A DNA stretch of 64,000 nt from Cystobacter fuscus DSM 2262 (GTDB taxonomy: Bacteria > Myxococcota > Myxococcia > Myxococcales > Myxococcaceae), in assembly GCF_000335475.2 (NCBI RefSeq), contig NZ_ANAH02000074.1, positions 120,434-184,433 on the forward strand, read 5' to 3'. The notes beneath the pieces are model-generated. The model had not been told where the DNA came from, did not search any database, and saw nothing but the letters and a program-made list of their open reading frames with translations. Positions 48,050 through 57,640 of the stretch are shown in pieces (position 1 is the first letter of the stretch; each line of letters begins with the position of its first letter). A program made the position numbers and the translations under genes.

Positions 48050-49069
48050 TCACTCGCCTCCTTTCTTCTCCAGGTGGCCGCCGAAGGCGAAGCGCATGGC
48101 GGACTGGATCTTGTTGGCGAAGTCCCCCTCGCCCTGGCTGGTGAAGCGCGAGTAGAGGGCGCTGGCGAGCACCGGCGTGGGCACGCCCTCGTCGATGGCG
48201 GCCTGCTGCGTCCACCGCCCCTCCCCCGAGTCGGACACGCGGCCGGAGAAGTCACTCAACTCGGGATTCTTGCCCAGCGCATGGGCCGTCAGGTCGAGCA
48301 GCCACGAGCCGATGACGCTGCCGCGCCGCCACACCTCGACCACGTCGGGCAGGTGGAAGTCGTACTGGTAGGCGCTCGGCTCGCGCAGGGGAGCGGTCTC
48401 CGCGTCGGCCTTGGGGGGATGGCGGCCCGCGTTGGCGTGGTGGAGCACGGCGAGCCCCTCGGCGTAGGCGGCCATGAGGCCGTACTCGATGCCGTTGTGC
48501 ACCATCTTCACGAAGTGGCCCGCGCCATTGGGGCCACAGTGCAGCCAGCCCTGCTCCGCGGGAGACGGAGGGCCCTCGCGGCCCGGCGTCCGGGGCGCGG
48601 CGGCGACTCCCGGGGCCAGCGCGGAGAAGACGGGCTGCAACCGGTGCACGGGCCCCGGCTCGCCGCCAATCATCAGGCAGTATCCCCGCTCCTGGCCCCA
48701 CACCCCGCCGCTCACGCCCACGTCCACGTAGTGCAGGCCCCTGGCCCGCAGCTCCGCCGCCCGGCGCAGGTCATCCCGGTAATGGGAATTGCCGCCCTCG
48801 ATGATCGTGTCTCCGGGCTCGAGCAGGGCCGCCAGGTCGCGCAGCGTGTCGTCCACCACGCCCGAGGGCAGCATCAGCCACACCGTGCGCGGCGCGGGGA
48901 GCTGGCGCACCAGGTCCGTCAGGGAGAAGGCCCCCACGGCGCCGTCGCGCTGGAGCCACTCCACATTCTCGCGGAGCACGTCGTGGACGACGCAGCGGTG
49001 TCCCGTCATGAGGAGCCGGCGCACCATCGAGGAGCCCATCCGGCCCAGCCCGATCATTCCCAATTCCAT
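48050..49069 (-). CDS. gnd: 6-phosphogluconate dehydrogenase, decarboxylating (short NAD-type)
   Basis: The 339-residue enzyme makes ribulose-5-phosphate, CO2 and reduced nicotinamide. It has GLGRMGSS at the N-terminus, the substrate loop GGNSHYRDD, SGGVWG and the catalytic KMVHNGIEYG motif. It is shorter than the classic 470-residue enzyme and belongs to the short GndA/YqeC-type form. It is the first gene of the gnd-zwf operon, divergent from the GH15 gene with 180 bp between. The two-step oxidative pentose phosphate pathway is thus co-expressed. Confidence 0.93.
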   Translation of the reverse strand: MELGMIGLGRMGSSMVRRLLMTGHRCVVHDVLRENVEWLQRDGAVGAFSLTDLVRQLPAPRTVWLMLPSGVVDDTLRDLAALLEPGDTIIEGGNSHYRDDLRRAAELRARGLHYVDVGVSGGVWGQERGYCLMIGGEPGPVHRLQPVFSALAPGVAAAPRTPGREGPPSPAEQGWLHCGPNGAGHFVKMVHNGIEYGLMAAYAEGLAVLHHANAGRHPPKADAETAPLREPSAYQYDFHLPDVVEVWRRGSVIGSWLLDLTAHALGKNPELSDFSGRVSDSGEGRWTQQAAIDEGVPTPVLASALYSRFTSQGEGDFANKIQSAMRFAFGGHLEKKGGE

Positions 49070-49249
49070 CCCTGTCTCCCCGCGTGCAGGCCGCCTGGAC
49101 GCTCACCGTCTGACGGGTACCGTCCCTTCACACTGCGCACGCGGCGGCCTCCTGGCAGGACGCTCATCGGACCCGGGTCCAGGCAGCCAGGCGACGCGAC
49201 GGGGTCCGCCGCGTTGCCAGGGGCCCGGCGGCACCCAAGCTTGAAGCCA

Positions 49250-51085
49250 ATGTCTTGGCCCATCGAGGATTACGCCCTCATCGGAGATACGCAGACAGCG
49301 GCGCTGGTGGCCCGGGACGGCTCCATCGACTGGCTGTGTCTGCCGCGGTTCGACTCGGGCGCCTGCTTCGCGGCCCTGCTGGGGCATCCCGAGCATGGCC
49401 GTTGGAAGATCGCACCCGCGGGCCGAAGGGTGCCCCGGGTGCGGCGGCGCTACCGCGAGGACAGCCTCGTGCTGGAGACGGAATTCACCACGCCCGAGGG
49501 GGTGGTGCGGGTGGTGGACTGCATGCCGCCGCGCGACTGCACCCCGGACGTCGTCCGCGTGGTGGAGGGAGTACGGGGCCGGGTGCCCATGCACATGCAG
49601 CTCGTCATCCGCTTCGACTATGGCTCGGTGGTGCCCTGGGCGACGCGCGAGGCGGGCGAGTGGCGCGCGGTGGCGGGCCCGGACGCGCTCAGCCTCTACA
49701 CGCCCGTGGCGGTGCACGGCCACCACCTCACCACGGTGGCGGACTTCACCGTCTCCGAGGGCCAGCGCATCCCCTTCGTCCTGCGCTGGCACCCCTCGCA
49801 CGAGCCCGCGCCCCCGCCCCTGGATGGCCTGGAGGCGCTCGCGGACACCGAGGACTGGTGGAGGGAGTGGTTCAGCCACTGCACCTACCAGGGCGCCTGG
49901 AGCGAGGCGGTGCGCACGTCGCTGATGACGCTCAAGGCGCTCACCTACGCGCCCACGGGGGGAATCGTCGCGGCGGCCACCACGTCGCTGCCCGAGCGGC
50001 TCGGCGGCCAGCGCAACTGGGACTACCGCTTCTGCTGGCTGCGCGACGCCACCTTCACCCTGTATGCGCTGTCACTCGGGGGCTTCCGGAAGGAGGCCGA
50101 GGCGTGGCGCTCCTGGCTCATGCGCTCGGTGGCGGGCGATGCGTCCAAGCTGCAGATCATGTACGGCGTGGCCGGCGAGCGGCGCCTGCCGGAGCTGAGC
50201 CTGGACTGGCTGCCGGGCTATGGGCACTCGCGGCCGGTGCGCATCGGCAACGCCGCGGTCGATCAGCTCCAGTTGGATGTCTATGGCGAGGTGATGGACG
50301 CGCTCCACCAGGCGCACCGCATGGAGCTGAGGGATGACCCGCGCTCCTGGGACGTGGCGCTCGTGCTGATGGACTTCCTCGAGTCCGGCTGGAAGCAGCC
50401 CGACTCGGGCCTGTGGGAGGTGCGGGGGCAGCCCCAGCACTTCACCTACTCGAAGGTGATGGCCTGGGTGGCGTTCGATCGCGCGGTGAAGACGGTGGAG
50501 CGCTACGGCATGAATGGGCCGGCGGCGCACTGGCGCGAGGTGCGCGACGCCATCCACCGCGAGGTGTGCCAGCGCGCCTATGACTCGAAGCGAGGCACCT
50601 TCACGCAGGCCTACGGCTCGGACAACCTGGACGCGAGCCTGCTGCTGCTGCCCCTGGTGGGCTTCGTGTCCCCGAAGGATCCGCGCATGGTGGGCACCGT
50701 GCGCGCCATCGAGAACGAGCTCATGTACCAGGGGCTCGTGCGGCGCTACCACACCCATGCGACGGATGATGGACTGCCGCCCGGGGAAGGGCTCTTCCTC
50801 GCCTGTTCCTTCTGGCTCGCGGACAACTACGTGCTGCAGGGCCGCATGAAGGAGGCGGAGGCGCTCTTCGAGCGGCTGCTCGGGCTGCGCAACGACGTGG
50901 GGCTGTTGGCCGAGGAGTACGAGCCCTCGCTGCGGCGGCAGCTCGGCAACTTCCCCCAGGCCTTCTCGCACGTGGGGCTCATCAACACGGCGTTCAACCT
51001 CGAGCGCCACCACCGCAAGAGCCCCGCGATCCACCGGCGTGAGAATCACATCGGGGAGCCCGAGGCCCCGCCGCCCGCGCCGTGA
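49250..51085 (+). CDS. Glycoside hydrolase family 15 (glucoamylase/trehalase type)
   Basis: ATG 49250 begins PIEDYALIGDTQTAALVARD, the common start of bacterial GH15 proteins. The 611-residue enzyme has an N-terminal beta-domain (1-230) and an alpha/alpha barrel with NWDYRFCWLRDATFTLYAL, PVRIGNAAVDQLQLDVYGE and LAEEYEPSLRRQLGNFPQAF, containing the catalytic glutamates. Bacterial members without a signal peptide cleave glucose from maltodextrin, glucans or trehalose; the actual substrate is not visible. Placed next to gnd-zwf, it could feed glucose into the pentose phosphate route. Confidence 0.92.
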   Translation: MSWPIEDYALIGDTQTAALVARDGSIDWLCLPRFDSGACFAALLGHPEHGRWKIAPAGRRVPRVRRRYREDSLVLETEFTTPEGVVRVVDCMPPRDCTPDVVRVVEGVRGRVPMHMQLVIRFDYGSVVPWATREAGEWRAVAGPDALSLYTPVAVHGHHLTTVADFTVSEGQRIPFVLRWHPSHEPAPPPLDGLEALADTEDWWREWFSHCTYQGAWSEAVRTSLMTLKALTYAPTGGIVAAATTSLPERLGGQRNWDYRFCWLRDATFTLYALSLGGFRKEAEAWRSWLMRSVAGDASKLQIMYGVAGERRLPELSLDWLPGYGHSRPVRIGNAAVDQLQLDVYGEVMDALHQAHRMELRDDPRSWDVALVLMDFLESGWKQPDSGLWEVRGQPQHFTYSKVMAWVAFDRAVKTVERYGMNGPAAHWREVRDAIHREVCQRAYDSKRGTFTQAYGSDNLDASLLLLPLVGFVSPKDPRMVGTVRAIENELMYQGLVRRYHTHATDDGLPPGEGLFLACSFWLADNYVLQGRMKEAEALFERLLGLRNDVGLLAEEYEPSLRRQLGNFPQAFSHVGLINTAFNLERHHRKSPAIHRRENHIGEPEAPPPAP

Positions 51086-51089
51086 GGGC

Positions 51090-51620
51090 TCAGAGCCGGA
51101 AGGGCACGGCGTGCACGGGGGGCCAGAGGACCCGGGGCTCGCCCTCCTCGGGGACGGTGGCGAAGGTGGCCCCCTCGAGCAGTTCCTCGCTCTCGAGCGC
51201 CTCGCGCAGGGTGCTCAGGGCGATGTCCACGTCCATGACGCGGAAGTAGATGTTCATGCGTCCGGGCTGGGACTCGGCGCCCTCGACCTCGCCGTTGCCC
51301 GTCCAGCCGAGCGTGTCGGAGATGACGGACTCGACGGTGTGGCGCTTCTCGAAGTCCTGACCGCTTCCCTTGCCCTGCAGGGCGTACTGGACGACGAGCG
51401 GCGCCATGGAGTCGATTTCGGGCTCGTCGTAGCCCGCGTCCACGAGCGGCTCGGCCTGCTGGGCGACGACCATGTCCGGGTCCTCGTTGGCGGGCAGGGG
51501 CAGCACCTTCTCCTCGCCCGTCTGTCCGACGATGCCCCAGTGCACGGTGACGGAATCCTCATTCACCCAGGCTTCCCAGTAGCGCAGGGTGTCGCCTTCC
51601 TTCTTGTAGAGCCTCAGCAC
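51090..51620 (-). CDS. WGR-like domain protein, hypothetical
   Basis: The 176-residue protein begins LRLYKKEGDTLRYWEAWV, then DSVTVHWGIVGQTGE, resembling the WGR domain pattern of a Trp-Gly segment between short strands. The remainder is acidic and helical. It has no signal. It lies 4 bp from the convergent GH15 stop. The function is unknown; WGR domains bind nucleic acids in some contexts. Confidence 0.65.
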   Translation of the reverse strand: MLRLYKKEGDTLRYWEAWVNEDSVTVHWGIVGQTGEEKVLPLPANEDPDMVVAQQAEPLVDAGYDEPEIDSMAPLVVQYALQGKGSGQDFEKRHTVESVISDTLGWTGNGEVEGAESQPGRMNIYFRVMDVDIALSTLREALESEELLEGATFATVPEEGEPRVLWPPVHAVPFRL

Positions 51621-51697
51621 GGGCGCACTCTACACGGCCGGCGCGGCCGGTGCGGCCCGGAGGGCACGGCGTTCCAGGAGGAAGCCCGCCACGTCCA

Positions 51698-52468
51698 TCA
51701 AAAGGCGCGGCCCTGTCCACCATCGACGGGGAGGGTGGCGCCCGTCACCCAGCGTGCACCCGAGGAACACAGGAAGACGACCACGTCGGCCACCTCCTCG
51801 GGGGTGCCGAAGCGGCCCCAGGGCAGCTCCTCGCGCACCATCTTCTCCACCTTCTCCGGATTGGCCTGTCGGCGGCGGTCCCAACTGCCGCCGGGGAAGA
51901 GGATGGCGCCCGGGGCCACGCCGTTGACGCGGATGCGGTGGCGCGCCAGGTCCACGGCCATCTCCTTGGTGAGCGCGGTGACGGCCGCCTTGGCCGCGGT
52001 GTAGGGGGCGCTGGTGGCGTACTCGCGGCCGAAGATGGAGTTGATGTGCACGATGCAGCCGCCGCCCTGGGCCTTCATCCGGGCCACGGCGTGCTGGCTG
52101 CACCACACGGTCGCGAGCAGGTTGCTGTCGAGCACGGCCGTCCACTGCTCGGCCGTGGCCACGTCGAAGGAGCCCGCGCCCCCGCTGCCACCCACGTTGT
52201 TCACGAGGATGTCGAGCGAGCCGAACGCGCGCACGGCCGCGTCCACCGCCGCCTGGGCCCCGTCGGGGGTGGCCACGTCCCCCGCGACGGTGGCCACCTC
52301 GGCGCCGGAGGCACGCAACTCCGCCGCCACCGCCTCCAGCCCCGGGGCACCTCGGGCGCTCAGACAGACACGTACGCCCTCGCGTGCCAGGGACAGGGCG
52401 ATGGCCCGTCCGATTCCCCGACTGCTGCCCGTGACGAGCGCGCTCTTGCCCTTGAGTTCCAGATCCAT
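51698..52468 (-). CDS. Short-chain dehydrogenase/reductase
   Basis: The 256-residue enzyme has the cofactor motif TGSSRGIG near residue 14, NNVGG and the catalytic Tyr-x-x-x-Lys in APYTAAKAA, with a Ser in HINSIFG. The C-terminal GATLPVDGGQG is typical. Substrate unknown. It lies 42 bp downstream of the cyclophilin gene on the same strand. Confidence 0.9.
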   Translation of the reverse strand: MDLELKGKSALVTGSSRGIGRAIALSLAREGVRVCLSARGAPGLEAVAAELRASGAEVATVAGDVATPDGAQAAVDAAVRAFGSLDILVNNVGGSGGAGSFDVATAEQWTAVLDSNLLATVWCSQHAVARMKAQGGGCIVHINSIFGREYATSAPYTAAKAAVTALTKEMAVDLARHRIRVNGVAPGAILFPGGSWDRRRQANPEKVEKMVREELPWGRFGTPEEVADVVVFLCSSGARWVTGATLPVDGGQGRAF

Positions 52469-52510
52469 GGAGGCGCGTTCTACTCCGGCCCGGGCCCGGG
52501 GGAGGCGCTT

Positions 52511-53131
52511 TCACTTCTTGCGCGTGGCCTCGAGGATTTTGACGGGCGGGGTGAGCTGCTGACCCCGGGCGGGGGCCTGCTGGATGGCGCGCACCACGTC
52601 CATGCCCCGCACCACCCGGCCGAAGGCCCCGAACCCCTGCCCATCCGGGTTGCGCTTGCCGCCGAAATCCAGCTCGGGCTGATCGCCAATGCAGATGAAG
52701 AAGTCGGACACCGCCGAGTCGGGCGTGTCCCGGGCCATGGAGACCGTGCCGTCCTCGTGCCGCAGGCCGGTGACGCTCGTGCGCTCCAGGGCGATGGGAG
52801 CGCGCCGCTCGGCCTTTCGCGAGGGATCGGCTCCGCCCTGGATGACCTCGATCTTCACCGGGTTGTTCGGCTGATTGCCGGGCGTCACGGTGCGGTGGAA
52901 CACCCCACCCTTGAACAGCCCCGCGTCCACGTAGCCGAGGAAGTTGCGCACCGAGATGGGCGCATGGGCCTCGTCGAGCTCCAGCTCGATCTCCCCCTTC
53001 TCCGTGCGCAGCACCACGTTCACCTTGCCCGCGGGAGCGGGAGGCGCCTTCTCCTTCTTCGGAGGGTCGGCGAGGGAAGCGGAGGCGAGCAGCACCAGGA
53101 CGGCACAGCACGAGGACACAATCGACTTCAT
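52511..53131 (-). CDS. Exported cyclophilin-type peptidyl-prolyl isomerase
   Basis: ATG 53131 has GGAG about seven bases upstream. The product of 206 residues has a signal peptide (VLLASASLADPP) and a Lys/Pro-rich linker. A cyclophilin domain follows (VFHRTV, VIQGGADP, FFICIGDQPELD, GFGAFGRVVRGMDVV). It should fold proteins in the periplasm. The Arg and Phe of the usual FHR-active site appear in VFHRT. Confidence 0.9.
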   Translation of the reverse strand: MKSIVSSCCAVLVLLASASLADPPKKEKAPPAPAGKVNVVLRTEKGEIELELDEAHAPISVRNFLGYVDAGLFKGGVFHRTVTPGNQPNNPVKIEVIQGGADPSRKAERRAPIALERTSVTGLRHEDGTVSMARDTPDSAVSDFFICIGDQPELDFGGKRNPDGQGFGAFGRVVRGMDVVRAIQQAPARGQQLTPPVKILEATRKK

Positions 53132-53211
53132 CGGCATCTCCAGGTCACGAGGGCGAACCTGGAGGGCAGTGAAGCGCGGCGGCCCCTCGAGAGGAAAGGG
53201 CCGCGCTCGAC

Positions 53212-54453
53212 TCACGGCGCCTTGCCCGGCAGCGGCGCGACCACCGGCACCGGGGGAGCGTCGCCGGAAGGCTGCGAGTCCGGACCCGCGCCGCCGATGG
53301 CCCGCTGGGAGCCCTCGTCCTTGGGTTGCTGGAGGGGCACGCCCACGTATTGGACGTTGTCGTTGTTGTCGATGGCGAAGCGCACGAGCGCGCGCAGCAC
53401 GCGGTTGCGCTTCACGTTGCCCACCACCTGCCGCAGGTCCTCGTACACGGTGGGGTCGGTGATGATGCCGCCCAGCGAGCCCTCGCCGCGAGCGACCATG
53501 GAGGTGATCTGCTTGATGTCGGCGGCGGCGCTGCCCAGGTCGGCGAGCATGCCGCCCGCGCTGCCGTACACGAGCTGGTGCACGGCGCCATCGGGGTTCT
53601 TCTTCGCGTCCTCGAGCAGCCCGGCGAGCTGGCCCGCGGCGGAGCCCAGCTCCTTGAGGGCGTTGGCGCCGTCCTGGCCATAGATGAGGGCGTGGGCGGT
53701 GCCGTTGCCGTGCTCCACCTCACCGAGCAGGGACTCGACGTGGGCCACGGCCTTGTCCATGCGCATGGCCGTTTGAGAGGCATTGGCCACGAGCGCGCGC
53801 ACGTTGCGGCCGGTCTCCTCGTCATAGATGAGGGCGTGCAGGGTGCCATTGCCCTTCTCGATCTCCTCGAGCATCAGGCGCAGGCTGCGCACGCCGGCGG
53901 CCACGTCCTGGGCCATCTTGGGGTCGGCGTACGCGGTGACCGCCTTGCGCAGCTCGCCGCTCACGGCCACGGCGTCATCGAGCACCTTGCTCGCGCTGCG
54001 CATCATCGCGCTCACGTCCCCGCTGGTCTCGGAGGGAATCTCACCGCCCTCGGGCACCTCGGGCTGATCCAGGGAGCCGAGCGAGATGTCCACGGCCTTG
54101 TCCCCGAGCACGCCGAGGCTCGACAGGCGGGCGACGGAGTCGGCGCGCACGCGCTGGGCGTACTCGGTGCTCAGGCGCAGGCGCACCTCCATGCGCTTCT
54201 CGCCGGGCTTGGAGGGGAAGCCCACGGCCTCCACGCGGCCGACCTCCAGGCCGTTGAGCCACACGGGCGAGTGGCTGGAGAGCCCCTCCACGCTCGCGAA
54301 GTAGGCGCGGTAGCTGACCTGCTTCTCGAACAGGTGGGTCTTCTGGCCGATGAAGAAGACGACGATGCCCGCCAGCACGAAGGCCATCGCCACGAAAGCG
54401 CCCACCCGGAGGGCGAGCCGTTGATCCTTGGATGTCTGTGTGAAGATGCTCAC
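53212..54453 (-). CDS. MlaD-family substrate-binding protein (MCE domain)
   Basis: The 413-residue protein has one N-terminal membrane helix (VGAFVAMAFVLAGIVVFFIG), then an MCE domain (about 45-130; SSHSPVWLNGLEVGRVEAV). A long helical region of about 250 residues follows, with repeated KGNGTLHALIYDEETG segments, and a Pro-rich end. It is the ring-forming protein of a lipid transporter of the Mla type, linking to MlaE/MlaF in the same operon. The start overlaps mlaF by 4 bp (ATGA). Confidence 0.9.
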   Translation of the reverse strand: MSIFTQTSKDQRLALRVGAFVAMAFVLAGIVVFFIGQKTHLFEKQVSYRAYFASVEGLSSHSPVWLNGLEVGRVEAVGFPSKPGEKRMEVRLRLSTEYAQRVRADSVARLSSLGVLGDKAVDISLGSLDQPEVPEGGEIPSETSGDVSAMMRSASKVLDDAVAVSGELRKAVTAYADPKMAQDVAAGVRSLRLMLEEIEKGNGTLHALIYDEETGRNVRALVANASQTAMRMDKAVAHVESLLGEVEHGNGTAHALIYGQDGANALKELGSAAGQLAGLLEDAKKNPDGAVHQLVYGSAGGMLADLGSAAADIKQITSMVARGEGSLGGIITDPTVYEDLRQVVGNVKRNRVLRALVRFAIDNNDNVQYVGVPLQQPKDEGSQRAIGGAGPDSQPSGDAPPVPVVAPLPGKAP

Positions 54454-55259
54454 GACGCCGCCCTCCCCAATTCCTGCCCCCGGGCGTCCAGGAAGGCCCG
54501 CACCTCGGGCACCTTGGAACGCCGGATTTCCTCCGTGGTGCCCACCTGGACGATGCGCCGGTTGGCCAGCATGGCGATCCGGTCGGACACCGAGAGGGCA
54601 CTCACCATGTCATGCGTGACCACGATGGACGTGCACCCGAGCTGCTTCTGCATGGAGCGGATCATCTGATCGATCGTCTCCGTGGTGACGGGATCCAATC
54701 CCGTGGTGGGCTCGTCCCAGAGGATGACCTCCGGGTTGGTGGCGATGGCGCGCGCCAGGCCCACGCGCTTGCGCATGCCACCGGACAGGTCCGCGGGCCG
54801 CATGTTCTCGATGCCCGGCAGCCCCACGAGCGCGAGCTTCTCGGCCACGCGCTCGCGCACCTGGGCGGGCGTCATCTCCGGGAAGTGCTCGTGCAGCGGG
54901 TAGGCGATGTTCTCCCCCACGCTCAGCGAGTCGAACAGGGCCGCGCCCTGGAACACCATGGCCACGTGGCGGCGCAGGTGGATGAAGTCCTCCTCACCCC
55001 ACTCGGTGAGATCCTGCCCCTGGAAGAAGATGCGGCCGGAGTCCTGGCGCAGCAACCCGATGAGGCACTTGAGCAGCACGCTCTTGCCGGTGCCCGAGCC
55101 GCCGATGACGGTGAGTGTCTCCCCCGCGTACACGGAGAGCATCACGTCGTCGTAGATGCGCTTGGGGCCGAAGGCCTTGCGCAGGTGCTCGAAGCGGATG
55201 AGTTCCTCGCCGGCTTGGGGCGGTTGGAAGCGCAGTCGGGGGGACGGGCGGGAGAACAT
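54450..55259 (-). CDS. MlaF-type ABC transporter ATPase
   Basis: The 269-residue ATPase has Walker A GGSGTGKS, signature LSGGM and Walker B VILWDEPTTGLD, then a THD switch. The protein matches MlaF (phospholipid transport) and drives the MlaE permease. It starts 16 bp after mlaE and ends overlapping mlaD, as expected for an operon. Confidence 0.92.
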   Translation of the reverse strand: MFSRPSPRLRFQPPQAGEELIRFEHLRKAFGPKRIYDDVMLSVYAGETLTVIGGSGTGKSVLLKCLIGLLRQDSGRIFFQGQDLTEWGEEDFIHLRRHVAMVFQGAALFDSLSVGENIAYPLHEHFPEMTPAQVRERVAEKLALVGLPGIENMRPADLSGGMRKRVGLARAIATNPEVILWDEPTTGLDPVTTETIDQMIRSMQKQLGCTSIVVTHDMVSALSVSDRIAMLANRRIVQVGTTEEIRRSKVPEVRAFLDARGQELGRAAS

Positions 55260-55275
55260 GGTCAGGGGGAGCGCG

Positions 55276-56100
55276 TCAGAGGGAGAGCGTGAGCTTGGTG
55301 ATGAAGAAGTCGGCCAGACACACGGTGACGGAGGTGATGGCGACGGTCTCGGTGGTGGCGCGGCCCACGCCCTCGGTGCCGTTCTGCACGGTGAGCCCCT
55401 TGAAGCAGCCGACGATGCCGATGATGCCGCCGAAGACGAAGCCCTTGAAGACGCCGGAGAGGAAGTCGCTCATGAGGATGACGTCGAGCGCGCCCTTGAA
55501 GAACAGGTTGAAGCCGATGCCGTATTGGGCGTTCACCACGAGGGCGCCGGCGAGCATGCCGATGACGTCGGCGAGGATGGTGAGCGCGGGGCCGAGCACG
55601 AAGCAGGCGAGCACGCGCGGCACCACGAGCTTGCGCAGGGGATCGGCGCCGAGCGCGCGGATGGCGTCCACCTGCTCGGTGACGGTCATGGAGCCCAGCT
55701 CCGCGGCGATGCCCGAGCCCACGCGCGCGCCCACGGTGAGGGCGATGAGCACGGGGGACAGCTCGCGGAAGAGCGTGAGCACGACGACGCGGCCCACGGT
55801 GTACTGCACGCCGAAGCGCGCGAGGAAGAAGCCGAACTGGAGCGAGATGACGAGTCCGGCGAAGGTGGCGGTGAGCAGGGCGATGGGCAGCGAGCGCACG
55901 CCCAGCGCCTCGAGCTGGTAGATGAAGGCGGAGGGAGAGAAGGGCGGGCTGAAGGCGCGGGTGAACACCTGGCCGGTCATCACCGCGAGCGAGCCCAGGC
56001 GCTCGAGCCGCACGAGCAAGCGGCCCCGGAGCGAGTCGTCCTCACCGGGGGTGGCGGGCGTGGGAGGAGCGGCGGGCGCCAGGTCCACGTCGGTGCTCAT
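55276..56100 (-). CDS. MlaE-type permease
   Basis: The 274-residue membrane protein has about five helices and the MlaE-typical segments LARFGVQYTVGR, LSPVLIALTVGARVGSGIAA and MTVTEQVDAIRALGADP. It is the membrane subunit of the lipid transporter. It overlaps the upstream lipoprotein gene by 4 bp (ATGA). Confidence 0.92.
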   Translation of the reverse strand: MSTDVDLAPAAPPTPATPGEDDSLRGRLLVRLERLGSLAVMTGQVFTRAFSPPFSPSAFIYQLEALGVRSLPIALLTATFAGLVISLQFGFFLARFGVQYTVGRVVVLTLFRELSPVLIALTVGARVGSGIAAELGSMTVTEQVDAIRALGADPLRKLVVPRVLACFVLGPALTILADVIGMLAGALVVNAQYGIGFNLFFKGALDVILMSDFLSGVFKGFVFGGIIGIVGCFKGLTVQNGTEGVGRATTETVAITSVTVCLADFFITKLTLSL

Positions 56101-56603
56101 GAGGGGTTCTCCACGTGGAAGCCGCCCACGAGCGCATCCAGATCCTCGACCCGGTCCTGCAGGTGGCCCAGGGGGGCGACATAGGTGAAGTCGTAGACGC
56201 AGCGATCCTTCTTGAGCACGACCAGGAGGAGCTCCACGGGCACGCCGTCGAGCTTGGCCTGGTAGTGCGAGCGCAGCGCCTCGCGCTCGTCGACGACCTC
56301 GGCGCGCTGCATCAAGGGGACGCGCTCGGTGAAGCCCTCGAGCAGGTGGCGCGTGAGCACCTCGAGCGAGGCGTCATCGTGCTCGCGGCAGGTGGAGTTG
56401 ACGGACAGGGCGTGGCCGGTGTCCTCGGTGAACCAGGCGAGATCATTCTCGGAGAGCTTGACCTGGGACCAGGCGGGGGGGAGCGCCCCGACGCGGTAGC
56501 GCACGCCGGGCTTGGAGAGCACCTGCTCCTCGAAGCGCACACCGCGGTGGCACCCGAGCGCCACCAGCAGCAGTGATAACAGGATGACTCGATTCGACCT
56601 CAC
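56097..56603 (-). CDS. Hypothetical lipoprotein at the head of the mla operon
   Basis: GTG 56603 begins a 168-residue lipoprotein with lipobox VALGC (Cys18). The mature part is alpha/beta and has no recognised domain. It overlaps mlaE by 4 bp, so it is part of the operon and may be an accessory of the transporter, perhaps an outer-membrane partner like MlaA, though it does not resemble MlaA. Confidence 0.75.
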   Translation of the reverse strand: MRSNRVILLSLLLVALGCHRGVRFEEQVLSKPGVRYRVGALPPAWSQVKLSENDLAWFTEDTGHALSVNSTCREHDDASLEVLTRHLLEGFTERVPLMQRAEVVDEREALRSHYQAKLDGVPVELLLVVLKKDRCVYDFTYVAPLGHLQDRVEDLDALVGGFHVENPS

Positions 56604-56791
56604 GCCGCCAGGGTAGGCACCCCCCTCCGAGCCGGTGAGTTGCAGGGGGAGGGACGCTGTTCATTCCTGAGCAGAGGAGGGGGGCGAGCGGGCATACCAG
56701 GGGCCCGCCGAGGTGGGTGTTCCGATGGGGATGAGCGTGCCGATGTTGAGAGATGAACCCTCGACCCCGAGCACGACGCGGGAGGCCCCCG

Positions 56792-57166
56792 ATGGACGGC
56801 GGATTGGGACTGTTTGGACTGGGATTGTTCCTGTTATCGATTGCCCTGCTCTATGCCCGGGAGGCGTTCGGGCTGGCGTGGCCGCTCCTGGGGCTGTCGC
56901 TCATCTCGATGGGCTTCGCCATGTCGGAGAGCCCGCGGCGGCGGGACGTGGCGTTGGGTGTGGGAGTGGCGTGCCTGGTGGCGGCGCTGGTGAGCCTGGC
57001 CTTCGCGGTGTCGTGGTGGTGGGTGGTGGCCACGGCGCTGTTTGGCGTGGCCTACATGGTGCTGTGGGCGGAGTTCCGCTTCGCCTTCTTCCAGCACCTG
57101 CCCCAGGAAGCCGGAGGGGGGCGGGCGAACCACGACTCGAGGCACCTCGGCTCGCGCCGGCCGTGA
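56792..57166 (+). CDS. Hypothetical small membrane protein
   Basis: ATG 56792 has GGAGG six bases upstream and is preferred over ATG 56753. The 124-residue protein has about four hydrophobic helices (GLFGLGLFLLSIALLYARE, ALGVGVACLVAALVSLAFAV and others). The C-terminus is charged. No family. Confidence 0.6.
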   Translation: MDGGLGLFGLGLFLLSIALLYAREAFGLAWPLLGLSLISMGFAMSESPRRRDVALGVGVACLVAALVSLAFAVSWWWVVATALFGVAYMVLWAEFRFAFFQHLPQEAGGGRANHDSRHLGSRRP

Positions 57167-57176
57167 GGCGCGAGGG

Positions 57177-57539
57177 CTACAACCCGCCCGTCTGCCCGAG
57201 CACCCAGAGGGTGACGGCGATGGGGTCCGGGCAGTCGGAGAGCCGCTGGGCCTCGGCCACGGAGGCCCAGCGGGAGGCACCGCGGTAGATGACCCCGTTT
57301 TCCAGGGTGGCCACCCGCATGCCATTCACCTCGATGTCGTAACCGTTGCCCCGGCGCACGGCGCGGCCCCGGGGGTCGCCTCCCTTGTCGATGGCCACGT
57401 CCATGCCGGACCTGCGCACGGTGTATTGGGTGACTCCCGCCTTCTCCACGCGGTTGCCCGTGCACTTGTAGTCCGCGGCGGCGGCGTGGGTGGCCCCCAG
57501 CACACAGAGCACGGCGAGCGGCGACGACCTGATCTTCAC
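57177..57539 (-). CDS. Hypothetical exported protein
   Basis: GTG 57539 has GGAGG six bases upstream. The 120-residue product starts with a signal peptide (LAVLCVLGATHAAAADYKC). The mature part is small, with two cysteines (YKCTG near the N-terminus and SDCPDP near the C-terminus) that may form a disulfide. I recognise no family. Confidence 0.7.
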   Translation of the reverse strand: MKIRSSPLAVLCVLGATHAAAADYKCTGNRVEKAGVTQYTVRRSGMDVAIDKGGDPRGRAVRRGNGYDIEVNGMRVATLENGVIYRGASRWASVAEAQRLSDCPDPIAVTLWVLGQTGGL

Positions 57540-57640
57540 GGCGTACCTCCAGGCGATGGGACGCGGTGGCCCCATGCTGTGGACCCAACGTGACACACGC
57601 GTCTGACATGGCGCGTCATCGTGGGGGGAGGTGTCTGGGT

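Noticed and set aside
46460..51085. A single open frame of about 1540 codons on the plus strand
   Set aside because: Only the last 611 codons (from 49250) look like protein, a GH15 enzyme. The earlier part is antisense to zwf and gnd, and is open only because of the high GC.
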